Shown here: piece by piece, positions 22,135 to 35,100 of the stretch
Position numbering within the stretch: the stretch's first letter is position 1
How the letters are laid out: the number at the start of each line of letters is the position of its first letter
Assembly (NCBI RefSeq): GCF_040183065.1
Contig: NC_091118.1
Coordinates: forward strand, 212,700,529-212,764,528
Reading direction: 5' to 3'
Source of the DNA: Periplaneta americana
Taxonomy: Eukaryota; Arthropoda; Insecta; Blattodea; Blattidae
DNA: 64,000 bases
Position numbers and translations under genes: made by a program
Notes under the pieces: generated by a model
Database searches by the model: none
The model's input: only the letters and a program-made list of their open reading frames with translations
Told to the model about the DNA's origin: nothing

Positions 22135-23949
22135 GTAATAATGAAATGATCACAAACAAGATAACGTAAAAATGAAGTATCTTTGCGTTTTAATGTATGG
22201 AATTTTAGTAGGAGATTTAAAATACGTATGTAAAACTGAAAAATACACTGAACTGAAGTCTGTTATACTGAGACAATACTGTATATTGTTATTTCGAAAA
22301 GTTTCAGAAGCGCTGTTTTAGTCCATCACCTCTTGTCTGAATGCATTGCCAGTTGTTTTGGGCTTCGTTTTCTAATGTCACTGTTAATTTTGGTTGCTGA
22401 ATATGGAACGTTTTACCATAAAGGAGTGACAAGAAGAGAGAAAATATAGTGCAAGGAGATGTGAGCTCAATTTATGTTGTTATATTAATTTGAAAGAGTA
22501 AAGATTCTGTTTGTGAGAGCTTATTCATTGTAATGAATGGAAAATTGTGATTTGAAATTCATGCATTGATTGACACTGGTTAATGTAATGTGTTCGCAGT
22601 TATAAATATAATGAATCAATATCAGTCAATCAGCCAGTTGGTTGTTGCTGTCTTTATATTCTGTGGTAAATATTTGTATTCCTGATTGCAACCTCACTGG
22701 TCCATGGCTGTGTAATGGTATCGAAGATAATGTTCATAAATGCTCAAACTTTATTGTACATGTCGTCCAGTGCTTGGCTCTAAACCCAAGGTATGTGTGT
22801 TGATCCAGCTGAGGGTGACGGATCTTAGGAGGAAATGAAGGCCTGACTAAGAAACTGTTAATAAGCTCATTTCGTAATCTCCCCTCTAACTGCATACACT
22901 GTTCCATACAAGAAGACTCTGCACGTCAACAAACATGAAGCAAAATCTTTGTGCACTCCTACCACTGATTGGTTTTGTATTATATTTCTGCTGTGTCGAC
23001 TGCTAGCTGGTGTGATGTCAGCGCCAACTCTAGGGAGAAAGCAGAATCTCACGCTCTAGCTGGCTTGAAGGTCATTGAAATCAGTCCGGCTACATCAAAG
23101 GTACCGACGCGAAGTGTCCATACTTAGTTACCTATACGCTGATATTTCCTTCTCATGTTAAAAAAAAAAAAAAACAAATTTCCCATGGAGTCTTGGAAAA
23201 TATACTGTTCTCCAACCAGGACATCAACCGTGAAAGGAATGTGCTTACTATTGCGTCATCTATTGTAGCGAAGTAGATAGATAGTATTATCGTTATAACG
23301 TCAGTTTAAAAACCATGCGCTCTCCTAGACATGTTATTTCCTGTATGGAGAGATTAAAAGACCAGGAGATTAACAGTGATCTAATTTTGTAACTAGGGTA
23401 GTATAAATATGTGTGTAACAATGTTATTGTTTGTGCTGTGAGAACGAGCCAATAGAGATACGAGTACTCATGTGTGTGACCTTATGAAATCTTATGACAT
23501 CAACATTTATTCACAGCATTACCCCGCTTCGTTTCATTCCGCAAAGACTTTCTCGTGGTTGGACCACAGTATAACAGTTTGTGCTTTCATACAATAACTA
23601 AGTAGCATCTTGCTCTAGGCATCATAAAGGGATTCTTTGTCCAGCAGCCAACAGGAAGGGCTTTTGTTGACATGCGGAGTATTCTTGTGTGGAATGAAGA
23701 TTAGATGTCCACAAATATGAAAAACTAGCTGTCCACACTGATTGTAAGAATGTGGAACTTCCTTGGAATATTGCAATAAGAAACAAGATCACGTACTTGG
23801 AGAAAGTAGTTTAGTTGCCTTCCTGCGTGAATGCCTACCCTGTCACGTGACATGGGAAGCAAGGTCGTCCACACAATATGCTGTGCTTGCTACTGCCGAA
23901 AGCTACTCAAATTTTGGATAATATTATTTTAAGCTTCTGTTTTGCAATA
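22134..23949. other. Anonymous sequence
   Basis: No exon or repeat recognised. It includes a 15-base A run at 23160. Confidence 0.4.
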
Positions 23950-24425
23950 CAGTAAAACCTCGCTAAGACGCGCCCGCTTATTACGCTACCCCGTGTAATA
24001 CGCTTTTTTGTCCGGTCGTGCACATTTCATATATAACGCCTTTATAAAATACCCCGTTTGTTGCGCTCAAGTCCCGCATAATACGCTGTTTTTGTGGAAT
24101 ATTTTCGATGTAATTTTCAGCAATGTACTGTAACAGCAATGAATCATTTTGGCCATTGAACTCACTGGTGCCATTAACCTGAAAAGTATTGGTATTCGAC
24201 CCTTTACCTGCGCATTTAAACCTTCAAACTATACAATACCCCACCCTCTTGTTACGCTCTCTTATTTGACCCTTTACCTGTGCAGCTTACAGTTAAAATA
24301 ATCCACCCTCTTGCTAATCCTCTCTTTCTCAGGCAACATTCCTCACTCAACTGTAATAAAATTCAGGAAATTTTTGCTGGTCAGTTTGTTATCTTTTAGT
24401 GTATTGAAGTGTGTGTGTGATTACA

Positions 24426-24731
24426 ATGAGTGTTAAACGAAAAGCACTTTTTGTGTCTGAAAAATTCGAAATCTTACGAAAGTACGATGAAAACAGTACT
24501 CTTAATCAGAAACAACTGTCTGATTCATTAGGAATCCCATCATCGACATTAATAATGATAATAAAAAATCGCGACTCAATCACTGCAGCTGCGACGTCGG
24601 GAGGATGTAAGCGCAAGAGAGTGAAGTGTGGTAAACATGAGGACTTGGAGGACACGCACATGGCAAACAACTATAAAAGACTTTTTTTCGAAAGAATTAA
24701 GTACACTACGTACATAGATACAGTATCGTAA
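24426..24731 (+). pseudogene. Tigger transposase, N-terminal CENP-B-type domain only
   Basis: From the ATG at 24426 the frame reads MSVKRKALFVSEKFEILRK, then LNQKQLSDSLGIPSSTL and IIKNRDSI. This is the pipsqueak/CENP-B-like helix-turn-helix that binds the element ends. The frame leaves the family soon afterwards (stop at 24729-24731). The second DNA-binding domain and the DDE catalytic domain are missing. The remnant is about 100 codons against roughly 500 in full Tiggers. Confidence 0.85.
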
Positions 24732-24777
24732 ATGTCTTTAATGTACAGTACAGTAATTACATAATGGAGTAATACTA

Positions 24778-25301
24778 CAGAGGTGTGAAAATTATTAGAA
24801 TAATCTTAATTTTAAAGGTTTTTTAATAGTTCCTTCACAAATATTCATTGAATTGATGAATATTGGTATATAATATTACCATACAGGTAATCAGGATATA
24901 TTTACTACTAACAATGCCGGAAAGCATTGTTGTACATTGGTATTTTTCTTATTTTACAATTGTTATGGGAATTCAGAAATTATTATATTATGTTGGCGGA
25001 ATTGGAAACATAAAAAATTAATTAAGAAATGCTTTAAACAAATTGTTCTTTGCGTTTACATTGTTGTGAAGGTTCAAATGAACGTATACATCTGTTTTGT
25101 GCATATAATTTTTTATGTTTCCAATTCCGCCAACATAATATAATAATTTCTGAATTCCCGTAAATATATAGTTAATAGTAAATATATCCTACATCAGTAT
25201 AGTAATATATACCAATATTCATCAATTCAATTAATATTTGTGAAGGAACTATTAAAAAAACCTTTAAAATTAAGATTATTCTAATAATTTTCACACCTCT
25301 G
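24778..25301. mobile_element. Tc1/mariner-type MITE with long inverted ends, nested in Tigger
   Basis: It starts CAGAGGTGTGAAAATTATTA and ends with its complement, flanked by TA (24776-24777, 25302-25303). The inverted arms extend over most of its 524 bp: the block TTATTATATTATGTTGGCGG is mirrored at CCGCCAACATAATATAATAA. There is no transposase. It interrupts the Tigger element and is therefore younger. Confidence 0.9.
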
Positions 25302-25457
25302 TATATTACCTTTCATGAATCATGTATTTCAATAAAGAAAAATGCTAATAGATACTGTATATAAGTCAAAATTAGTATACCGCCTAATATGCGGTCCCGG
25401 TTAATACGCGGTTTACACCCGGTCCCTTGAACAGCGTCTTATCGGGGTTTTACTGTA

Positions 25458-26950
25458 TTCTGTCTTGGACTTTCTTTATCATGTTGCATTTTGCTGATAT
25501 TGGGTGGAGAATTTCTCATTCATTATCTCACAGGGCACAAATCCATCTGTGTAATGGTCCCACCAACATACTAATGCAAGGCATACAGATTCTAAATGGG
25601 TGTCCATTAAACCGAGACCCATTGGAAGAAACACCGACAAGTTGTCAAGTACTTGGTGTCAGAAACCAACCAATTTAGTTGTACACTTATCACAGAGTAT
25701 CTGAGAGCTTGTGACAGAAAGTGGTGCAGATGGAAATACTCTAAGTACTTGCTACTAAAGCATGTAATACGAGAAAAAAATATTGCACACACACTTGTGA
25801 CTTGCAACAGCTGCAGACTGAATATGTATTTTTTTATGAGGAATTGGATCAGTGCTAGGGACGCACATTTTTTTCCTTCCTGCACTGCCACAAACTAGTT
25901 ATCCCACCTAGATGAGCCAAGCTTACAAATACTCTGTTTCGAGTGTCTTTCATTTCTGTTAGTACTCTATTTTGTCAGTTCTTGCATATTTGCTTACAAA
26001 TGTGATTTAACTTGATAAAAGTGGGGAGAACTAAGTGAATGTGAGTGCTTGGTGAGTGGATGTTTAATACTGCAAGAACAAACTGAGAAGCATATAGGAC
26101 GATTACCATGGTTACGCCTGTCATAAGACTAGATGAAGGTACTGGTGAGATAAGTATTTGTTTAAACCTGATTTCGGAAAGGGAGGAAGTGCACCAATTT
26201 AGCGTGGCATTTCCTTTCCTTTTCAAAACAAGAATGTACTTGGATTGTGTGAATTTCTTGAATGAGAAATATGTTTATCATGAACTGTGGAGTAATGTCC
26301 CTGAACTTGGTTTCCTGCTTTTTTTTATGTGAAATGTTTATGCTCGAGGGTTAAATAATAATTAAAAAAAATGTTACAGAAGTTTCAACAACTGACATCA
26401 CTTCCTTAGCAACGACACTGAGTTACATAGAGTAATTATAAACAGCTATATGCATCACATACAACATTATCAGAACAAATAGATAAATCATCTGCATTGC
26501 ATGCATACAAATAAAGTCCCAAAAGTTGTTTCACTGTCCTTGAAATGGAAAAGACACGTCTAAGTCTTCCAATGAAACACTGCATTGAAAATTCAACTGT
26601 GAAATTGTAGGGCCTAATACTTAAAGAAAAGAAGAAGAATTATAAACAAATGAAAAGCAAATGATTTACAGAGTATAAATTTTATAATTTAACCCTCTAT
26701 ATCTCAAATTATTTACTGAAATCAGAAAATGTTTTCAAGTCTCTATATTAGTTGATAGTGATCTAAATAGCACATAATGGTAAAATTAAATTGTTTTATT
26801 AATTTTTATTGTACATGACATGGTTGTGACGTCCAGATAACATTGGTCCATCATGACATAATGGTAAAATAAACATTGACATCTAGAGGGCAAAGTATGA
26901 ACTCCAGAGAACATAAAAAAAATAGAAAATAGCAGCCATATTGTAATTTT
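25458..26950. other. Anonymous sequence
   Basis: No exon or element recognised. Small frames near 25607-25900 and 26108-26332 show no motif. Confidence 0.4.
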
Positions 26951-28172
26951 GAAGTCACATTGGTCAAATTTCAAGTTCCATAAGACTAAACACAGTTCTT
27001 TTTGCGGACAACCAAGTATTAGTTGCAAACTCCGAAGACAATTTACAGATGGGTATATTTAAACTAAATAAAATCATAGTAGAACATGACATGAATATCT
27101 CACCAGAAAAAACCAAAATAATGGCATTTGAAGGTACAAACCCAATCCGAAGCAAAATTGTTGTTGAAAATGTGATTTTAGAACAGATAAATTCCTTTTC
27201 ATGTATGGTTGTGAAACTTGGACTCTCACTCTGAGAGAGGAACATAGGTTCAGGGTGTTTGAGAATAAGGTGCTAAGGAAAATATTTGGGGCTAAGCGGG
27301 ATGAAGTTACAGGAGAATGGAGAAAGTTACACAACACAGAACTGCACGCATTGTATTCTTCACCTGACATAATTAGGAACATAAAATCGAGACGTTTGAG
27401 ATGGGCAGGGCATGTAGCACGTATGGGCGAATCCAGAAATGCATATAGAGTGTTAGTTGGGAGACCGGAGGGAAAAAGACCTTTAGGGAGGCCGAGACGT
27501 AGATGGGAGGATAATATTAAAATGGATTTGAGGGAGGTGGGGTATGATGATAGAGACTGGATTAATCTTGCACAGGATAGGGACCGCTGGCGGGCTTATG
27601 TGAGGGCGGCAATGAACCTTCGGGTTCCTTAAAAGCCATTTGTAAGTAAGTAAATTCCTTTTCATACTTAGGATGTAATATATCATACAAAGGAGAGAAT
27701 GATGTAAGCAGAAAAATTAACAAATTTTTACAAATATTAAGACTGCTAAACCATACTCTAAAACCAAGTTCAGTACAGAAACATTCCAGAATAAAGCTAT
27801 ATAAAACCCTTGCACTACCAACTCTCCTCTATGGAAACGAAATTTGGGTTCTGAAACAAAGAGATATCAGCAGCTGAAATGAAATATCTGCAGGATACAC
27901 GCTTCTGGACCACAAGAGGCACGAGGATATTCTGCAGGAACTCAACATGCAGCCATTAGAAGAAAAAATTACAGAATACAGAAACAGATGGCTTGAACAC
28001 ATTTCTCGTATGGAAGCTGGCCGGACACCCCAAGAAATGCTAAAATACCACCACCACGACCTGGACGTCCACAGTAACGTCTATTGGATCCTGTATAGCT
28101 GGAACCGAAACAGGCCAACAATGGCCTAATTTCGTGCCTGGAATATGATGATGATGAAGTCACATTGGTCAA
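26951..28172 (+). mobile_element. LINE-B, 5'-truncated, split by LINE-A; 17-bp target duplication
   Basis: GAAGTCACATTGGTCAA is repeated at 26951-26967 and 28156-28172 and brackets the insertion. The left piece reads FADNQVLVANSEDNLQMG (YADD-like block), then NISPEKTKIMAFEG and VENVILEQINSF. The right piece, after the nested LINE, goes on with CNISYKGENDVSRKIN, then IKLYKTLALPTLLYGNEIWV, EYRNRWLEHISRME and a stop. It ends in an (ATG)n-type tail (TATGATGATGATG). It is an RT C-terminal fragment; the YADD Asp pair is reduced to ADN. Confidence 0.88.
27203..27650 (+). mobile_element. LINE-A, 5'-truncated, inserted in LINE-B; 15-bp target duplication
   Basis: TAAATTCCTTTTCAT is repeated at 27188-27202 and 27651-27665. 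Between the copies lies the LINE-A C-terminus (GCETWTLTLREEHRFRVFEN, then [20 protein letters not shown], ending RVP) with the GTAAGTAAG tail. The reading frame is open throughout. When this insert is removed, the LINE-B reading frame resumes. Confidence 0.93.
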
Positions 28173-29100
28173 CAATGGAAAGAACATTCTCTCTGTCGTT
28201 ACTGAATGTGACTCTCAGGTCACACAAGACAATAGAGGTTTCAAATGTTTATTCATTTTTTAATCAGCAAAAAGAGGAGTGGAGACATTATTCACTTGAC
28301 TGATAAGGGGGGATATAAAAGCTGAAAAATAATTCGGTGCTTTGAAACAACACTCTATCATTATATTTATTATCTTACTGTTAAATTGCTGACATTTGTA
28401 GCTACTTTGATATTATTTGGTTTCTTTTGAAATCTGTATTAGTAACTCCTGTGTACATGTTGCTGAATTCTCTGTGGTTATGTTTTTAGCACACCTCGCT
28501 AAGAAATTTAGAGAGCTATTATGGAATCTAAGGGATACAACAGAAAGCCAATCAGAGTGCTGCATTGGAGTTAAATCGCTCGCTTGAACTCGGTCGAGTG
28601 TCGCACCCTCGAGTGAGATACGATCGGTCGTGATACGCTCGTAATAAATAGAAGCACAGTACAAGGTCATCTCACCGACATGTCTTATCTTGTGTGGAAG
28701 GCGACAGATAAGATACACATATGTTTTGCTCACACGGTAAAAATAAGGCTTTATTTTCTGCGTTTATGACAAACATTAATGGAACAGTCAATGGAACGTA
28801 CCAAAACAGGAACATGAAGTTATAAATAAAATAGTATGAAAAACTTCGATATACAGGTATTATTGCTAATTAATAATTACTCAATATTTGATTTACCACA
28901 TATATAATATGATAGGTCCATACATAGTGTTCCGCCTATATACTGCGACAATGTAAAAACGTTTTACGAAATATTATTGATATAGCAGTACATTAATAAC
29001 AATATTAGTACAGAGATAACGTCACAGAAAATATAATAAAACGAATAATCATGCTGCACAACTGTTACAGACGCAAAGATTGATACACTAATTATTAGAG

Positions 29101-29103
<3 letters not shown>
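28173..29103. other. Anonymous sequence
   Basis: A GC-richer stretch at 28555-28720 with repeated CTCGAGTGAG/GCTCG motifs faces weakly similar sequence at 29430-29570 in inverted sense. This could be an old DNA transposon, but I cannot define its ends. Confidence 0.35.
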
Positions 29104-29138
<35 letters not shown>

Positions 29139-29161
29139 TACTACTACTACTACTACTACTA
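29101..29161. repeat. (ATT)n(ACT)n compound microsatellite
   Basis: Twelve or so ATT units pass directly into about eight ACT units. Confidence 0.95.
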
Positions 29162-29829
29162 GAAAACTTGATGCAGTTCTTGCATTATCGTGATTATGTT
29201 CTCTGTTTATAATAATTACATTTACATCCAATAACATCTATCAGATGTGGCAAAAACAAAATCACTCCTGTGTGAAAAAAAAAAAAAACATTTCCCCACA
29301 ACATTTATATTACATTTTAAAGCAAGTTTTGTAGTTGTACTATGGAGAGGTTAGTTAAACACTGGAAAGTTTTGAAATGATAAACATCTATGATGTTACT
29401 ACACAGTTCATCACTGTAACAAGAACGCATATCTAACGCTCGGCTTATACCGTTCGAGGATTTATCGCTCGTGACAATTTTACCCATCATGCATGTGCGC
29501 TATCTATCAGATTATGCTATGAACTACATGGCCCTCGAGCGAAAACATCCGATGCAGACCACTGATACCAATAGTGTTATCCAGTGATTTTAACATGTTT
29601 CAAAACCTGAAAATCAAAACTTCCTAAAGTATGTTCTTATTTCTCTTAACATAGACCCTTAGTAACGTCTCTCCAAGAAATTAGTTCATATGACACACAG
29701 TTATTCCATTGTAAATAATTATACAGATATATGATATATATTCGTAATAAAGAGATAAAGGAAAAATAATAATTAATAACACAACAAACAAATTACATTA
29801 AATTTGTTTTGTTCTCACTCATATCACAT
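29162..29829. other. Anonymous sequence
   Basis: No exon recognised. AT-rich flank of the following R2-like LINE. Confidence 0.4.
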
Positions 29830-30385
29830 TTCACAAATCCTTATAAGTCGGAATGGTACCCGCTGTAGGCGCTGTCTCAGCGAGATTGAAACTCTTCCCC
29901 ATATCCTTGGCTTCTGCCCCTATAGTGAAGCCCTTTGCAACATCCGTCACCATGCTGTCCGTTCTATGCTGGCCGAGGCACTGAAGGAAGTAGGGTTTAC
30001 AGCCCATCAAGAGGTGTAGGGACTAGCCACACAAGGAAGTGTTCGGCGAATTGATATCATTGCCATTAAGAACAACTCGGCATACATTCTAGATCCCACC
30101 ATCAGATTTGAGACACATGCAGATCAACCGCATGAGGTGGACAGTGAAAAGAAACGGATCTATGAACCAACAATCCCGTTCTATAAAGATAAATATAGCC
30201 TGTCCCACATTGATGTAATAGGTCTGATGGTGGGGGCACGAGGTACCAACAAATGTAAAAACCTGGGGCTAACACACAGCATTGTGAAGGAAATAGCCAT
30301 TAGTGCCCTCAAAGGATCGGTTCAGATATTGAGAAATCATTTGTATGGGAGTGATAATGGAAATTTCAAGTTATCTTAACCGATG
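29830..30385 (+). mobile_element. R2-like LINE 3' end with endonuclease domain, damaged copy
   Basis: Plus-strand frames read CRRCLSEIETLPHILGFCPY, then IRHHAVRSMLAEALKEVGF. A stop follows (TAG near 30017), then VRRIDIIAIKNNSAYILDPT with IRFE, IYEPTIPFYKDKY and VIGLMVGARG. The order is the same as in the copy at 1675-2640 (zinc knuckle, then endonuclease core, then C-terminal block). The nonsense mutation and a short deletion mark it as inactive and older than that copy. Confidence 0.75.
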
Positions 30386-31654
30386 GCTGTTGATTGGTTT
30401 AGATATCAATGCCAATGAATTCGTACTATTATTTTTCTCGCGGTATATGGCATTCATATCATTCTAACCTATCTGATGATATTTTTTTCCCCCTTTCTTA
30501 ACTGTAAATGGGCACATTTTGTATATTCGATTCCCTAACCGTTTCAAATGTTTATCATTTTACCTTTTAAGTGTGTTTCCAAATTATATGTAATACGCTT
30601 TGTCAAATCTGGCAACCCTTTCATAAGGGAAGCTAAATTTATATATATAATATATATCACAACAGAGAGCATAAACGTTTCACACAATTACAAAGAGCCT
30701 GTGAATCCCATGTCATTTTTCAATTCAACTTCAAGTACTGTACATTTTCATTTTTCCGAATCACATTTCGCAGGTGGCTTTCCAAGCCATTCATTCTTCA
30801 TGTTCCACTGTCGTGGACTGATATGTCTACAGAATCTGCTTGTATCAATAATATCTATGCTACATCGGAATAAATTGTGCTGGACGCCAGCTGGAACAAA
30901 CACTTTCATGAAGAGTTCCTCAAGCATGTTCATTTCTTGTTTTCAAGAAACTGTGTATTATACGCCATGTACTGTATTGTACCTGTTTTCATTCCTGATG
31001 CCATATGCTCTTTCTATGCTTGTAATATGTTGAGACTTGAAATAAAATTTCCTAAGTGATTTTGAGATACAGATAAAAAGTGGCATTGTGTTCCGAGATA
31101 AATACTGCATTCTCACCCTGGCTTTCCTCTTGAAGAAGCTCATAATTAGAACCAGTTTTAGATTCATAAAATCCATTAATGTTCATTGAGCTTGTTTCTT
31201 TGGACATTGTAAAGAAAATCCCCTACAATCATGTTCAATAGCATCATTAGTTAAAAAGAGAAAAAATGTATGCATTGATTTCATGATTTTTTTCTTACGT
31301 TTTAGAAAAAAAAAAGATTTGTGATTATTTCTATTGGAGCAACATAGAAGCTGGTACTAATATAATATGCATGCTAACTACAAGTTAAAAAAAAAAAAAA
31401 TTGGAAATATTGGAAAGTTGGAAAGGATTAATTGTTTTTAGAGTGCTGCGTGCAGTCAAAATACATGTATAAAAATATTAATGGACAGTACCAGTAACAT
31501 TTACTCAAGTATGAATATGTGTTCTCATTGACAAAAGAACAGACATAATCCATGTATAATTTCAGATCAGACTTAATTGTGGTGAGGTACAAAATATTCT
31601 CATTCTAGCATCATTTTTATGTTGTGAAGGGATATTTGTACTTTCTTAAGTAAG
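30386..31654. other. Anonymous sequence, possibly LINE 3' UTR at its start
   Basis: No host exon recognised. Frames near 30548-31033 look open by chance and carry no motif. Confidence 0.35.
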
Positions 31655-32110
31655 TTCGGGATGGCTGTGGAGTAAAAGCTCGTCCACAATAAACCGGGAA
31701 CGGAAACGAGAATGAGAACTGAAATATTGTTAGCATCAATGTATTTAAGGGTAACGTGAAAGTTAATTTTGAATGCACACATTTAAATACATTTATTTTA
31801 ACAATATTTCCGTTCTCGTTCACGTTTCCATTCCCGGTTTATTGTGAATCAGCCTTAACAGTTAGCACGTCTGATCGTGAAACGAGCGGGTCTGGGTTCA
31901 AATCCTGGTCGAGATAAGTTACCTGATTAGGGTTTTCTCTGGGGTTTTCCCCTCAACCAATTCAAGCAGAATTGCTGGGTAACTTCCTATGTTGGATCTC
32001 GGACTTATTTTGCCATCATTAGGCCAAATTCACATCATCATACATATCAAAGTCCGAGTTAAGTTCATGGTGCAGCGTGCTGTACTTGTACAAGAGCTTG
32101 GCCGTTTTGT
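31655..32110 (+). repeat. Diverged S1 SINE split by a MITE
   Basis: The SINE head GGCTGTGGAGTAA (31663-31675) continues after the MITE as TAACAGTTAGCACGTCTGAT, then GGGTTCAAATCCTGG, the GGGGTTTTCCCCTCAACC body and GCTGGGTAACTTCC. Sequence divergence from the 16526 copy is considerable, so it is an old copy. Confidence 0.75.
31676..31855. mobile_element. 180-bp MITE with TAA target duplication
   Basis: The inverted arms are CACAATAAACCGGGAACGGA at the left and TCCATTCCCGGTTTATTGTG at the right. TAA occurs immediately outside both ends (31673-31675, 31856-31858), a PIF/Harbinger-type signature. It sits inside the tRNA-like head of a SINE. Confidence 0.8.
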
Positions 32111-35100
32111 TATCCAATCATTCATAGAATAGGAGTGGTAAGCATAATAAACCCCAGGCTGCAGTGTAAACCTTTGAGTCCCTCCTCGGCACAAGAAAAT
32201 GGTGGGGATAAATAACTTGCGTTATTACTACTGATACTAATATTATACTGAACCAATTTAGTTGTAACATTTCTACAGTAAAGAAGCCCAGGAGTAAACG
32301 ATTTTTTTGTTTTGTTTTTGTAGAAAGTTGTATTTAGTGATTCGCTATATTCTATAAATAAGTTACACGCCAAATAAATCAAAAATTTTACTCAAGCGGA
32401 AAACAAAACTGCAAAGTTTTCAAGCTGAAGAAATTTAGCGACATTTTTAAAGTTTCAGAACTGGCGTTTGGCTGCATTGTGCGACATGTTAATAACGACG
32501 CCAGTGGTAAATTTTAGTACTTACAATTTTAGTACCAACCTTTGACGATTAAATTTTCGCTTTAACACAGAAAACTGCTTAAATTTGCTCCTGATCGAGG
32601 CTGCTATCTAGCGGAGAATATTATTACTAAATGACAAGTAAGGAAGTTTTATCTAGGGGAGCTATAGTGGCTACCGTGTCTGCAGTGTTGGTAATGTTGG
32701 TTATCGAGTGTTATTCAGATGTGGGGTGTAAATGTTTATATATTTTTCTTATAGGATCGGTAAGGGGTGTTACCAGTGATGAATATCAGTTGCTTTAATT
32801 ACGAAAGTTGAAATACTCCGTTTACTATAAAAAGCAGGTAAGTTCCTTGTAAAAATGGGTAAGTTGGCCTCAATTATATCGAAGGAGTAACAGACTTTCT
32901 AAAGATGTCAGATCAGTTTATTTTTGACTAAAATCGGGTTCTTTTCTTAGATATACACATGAATTAAATTACCGATGATAGGTGACATGCGTATCTGTTT
33001 TTTTTTTTTGGGCACTATTCATTTTATTTGCAACTTCTTTATTAAGATTCCAAAAACTTTCATCCTACGATCGCAGTGTAACTTGTAAAATATAATTTAA
33101 GTGAAATTATTGTACTGATTCCCGTAATTTAAATTTTTCTTAAGAAGAATCATCTTTGTAGTATTTGTCTCTGGGAAGTGTGGGGGCCGTAGTTTGCATT
33201 GATAAGTAATTCGTACTATTTAGTAGTTAAAGTAATGAGAACACTTTCATAGTTTTAAATTCGATGACGTCGCACATAGTGCAGACCCAGAAATGTAACA
33301 TTTATACTTTAGGGTGTTATAATTATATGAGAAATAGTGCGTAGTCTTGAAGTTTCGTGGAAGCCACAGATGCGGGTTTGAATTTTAGGAAAAATAAGTT
33401 TTTATTTTCTCATTGCGTTTGTGAAGTCCTGTAATATCTCGCATAATGTTCCGGCGTCATGCTGACACCATACCTAGGGAGCCACAGTCGTGTTTCTATA
33501 GTGTCGAGTTTATGAAGCCGTAACCATTTTTTCTCTCTTAAAAGGGCTTGTGACAAATGCCAAGGAGAAGTACAAATTTCAGTAAAATGGCCCACTTAGA
33601 AGAGCAGTAGCATGTTCGAAGTGCGCTTTTAAAATACGGCTATGTTTACATTATTTGGATCTTTTTTCAGCATTTTTGGTAATTTATAAGCATACGGGAC
33701 CGCATGTATGTTACTATTCCATTCAAGTAATACAGGAAAATATTACTGTTTTTGTCGTATCTTGTTTTCTCTTTTTTCTACTCAAATCTCTCTACCGTAT
33801 ATTCATTTTATTTAATTTGCTTTTTGGAAATAACCAATACTTTATTTTATTAGCAAACTACTTTCCAATGAAGATAGACTCTAAGGATTCAGTATACAGT
33901 AGTCAATTTACAAATAGTTATGCGAATAAGAAAAAAAAAAAAAGAAAGCATTGAAAGTATGCTGACGAGATAGCATTACTACCATTTATTTTGGCTTACT
34001 TTTTTTTGTATTATAGTCATACATAATTTTTAGAAATAAAAATTGTATAACTTACAGTTTTTTGGAAGGACCGCGACTCGAACCATCGAAGTTGGGTTTA
34101 GCGACCCAGTGCCTTTACCAACTAAACCTCATTGGCACATGGCTGAAACGTGTTTCGATGAATGTATACTACCGTACGTATACAGAAAGAAAATGTAAAT
34201 TATTTCGATCTCGTCAGTGTTGTGAATATTTCTGAATTATTCCCGAGACTTGAAAATGATGAAGTTACGAGTTTAAATTGAAATATAACTCAAATTGTTA
34301 TAGGCTAATACTGCATCAGTAATTCTCATGACTTTGTCATTGTTACTAGCGACATTCAACTGTCGATATTTGTAGCGATGGCTGCTACTAATCTAAATAA
34401 AGAAATTGAATATAATTTTTCCATTCTTCGTAGATTACCGCATTTTTCAACTTCGGCTATGATCTTTCCCTTTTTATCTGTTTCCATTTTCCGCAAACCA
34501 TCAGTAGTTTTGTGTTTCGAAATTATATATTAATTTCTGGTGACTTGTTTAGGCCTCTTGTTATGGAGAAATAAAATCAATCGTAATTTAGGAAACAAAA
34601 ATAATTACAATGTGGGTGTAGTTTCTCTCTTGTTTAGTAAGTCGCTGATATAAGCGTTAACATTTATTTTTCAAAATGAAATATCGGTAATTATGAAGTT
34701 CAGTTACTGCGCTGTTTTTTTAAAAAAGAGCGCTTGATTACAGGGCAGTTTTATAAGGTGAAAACAGTGTTTTGCTTTTTGTTTTAAATGTACAAAGCGA
34801 ATATAATTATTTTACTCATTTCATTTTTCTTTAGGCAATATTTTGATGTTTGTAATTTCGGAACCCAGTGGCCAACCTCACTTGAGGACGGATGATTTTC
34901 AATAAATCTTAGTAGCAACTCGATGCGATTCATATTAAATTTGTTATCCCTGTCACACAGTTAATGCCCCCTATGTGTAATTAAACAGATTTTCTAGTGA
35001 GTGATAGTTTCCTATTTTCTGCCTTCATCTTAGTCTGCACATTGTGAGCCATATATTGTTACATTTCATATTAGTCCTATTTAGGTTATTCCTACAATTA

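Larger units (their letters stand above)
23950..25455 (+). mobile_element. Tigger/pogo element, internally deleted
   Basis: The ends CAGTAAAACCTCGCTAAGAC and the complement of CAGTAAAACCCCGATAAGAC lie between TA dinucleotides (23948-23949, 25456-25457). The sequence and TA target are those of pogo/Tigger elements. Only the N-terminal DNA-binding part of the transposase remains. A Tc1-like MITE (24778-25301) is inserted after it. Confidence 0.9.

Noticed and set aside
28555..29570. A complete hAT or other element with ends at TGCATTGGAGTTAAATCGCT
   Set aside because: The right-hand match is weak, and neither a duplication nor a transposase was found.
30548..31033. 161-codon plus-strand frame as a host gene
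   Set aside because: Low-complexity hydrophobic translation without motif, directly downstream of a LINE end; probably LINE 3' UTR or chance.
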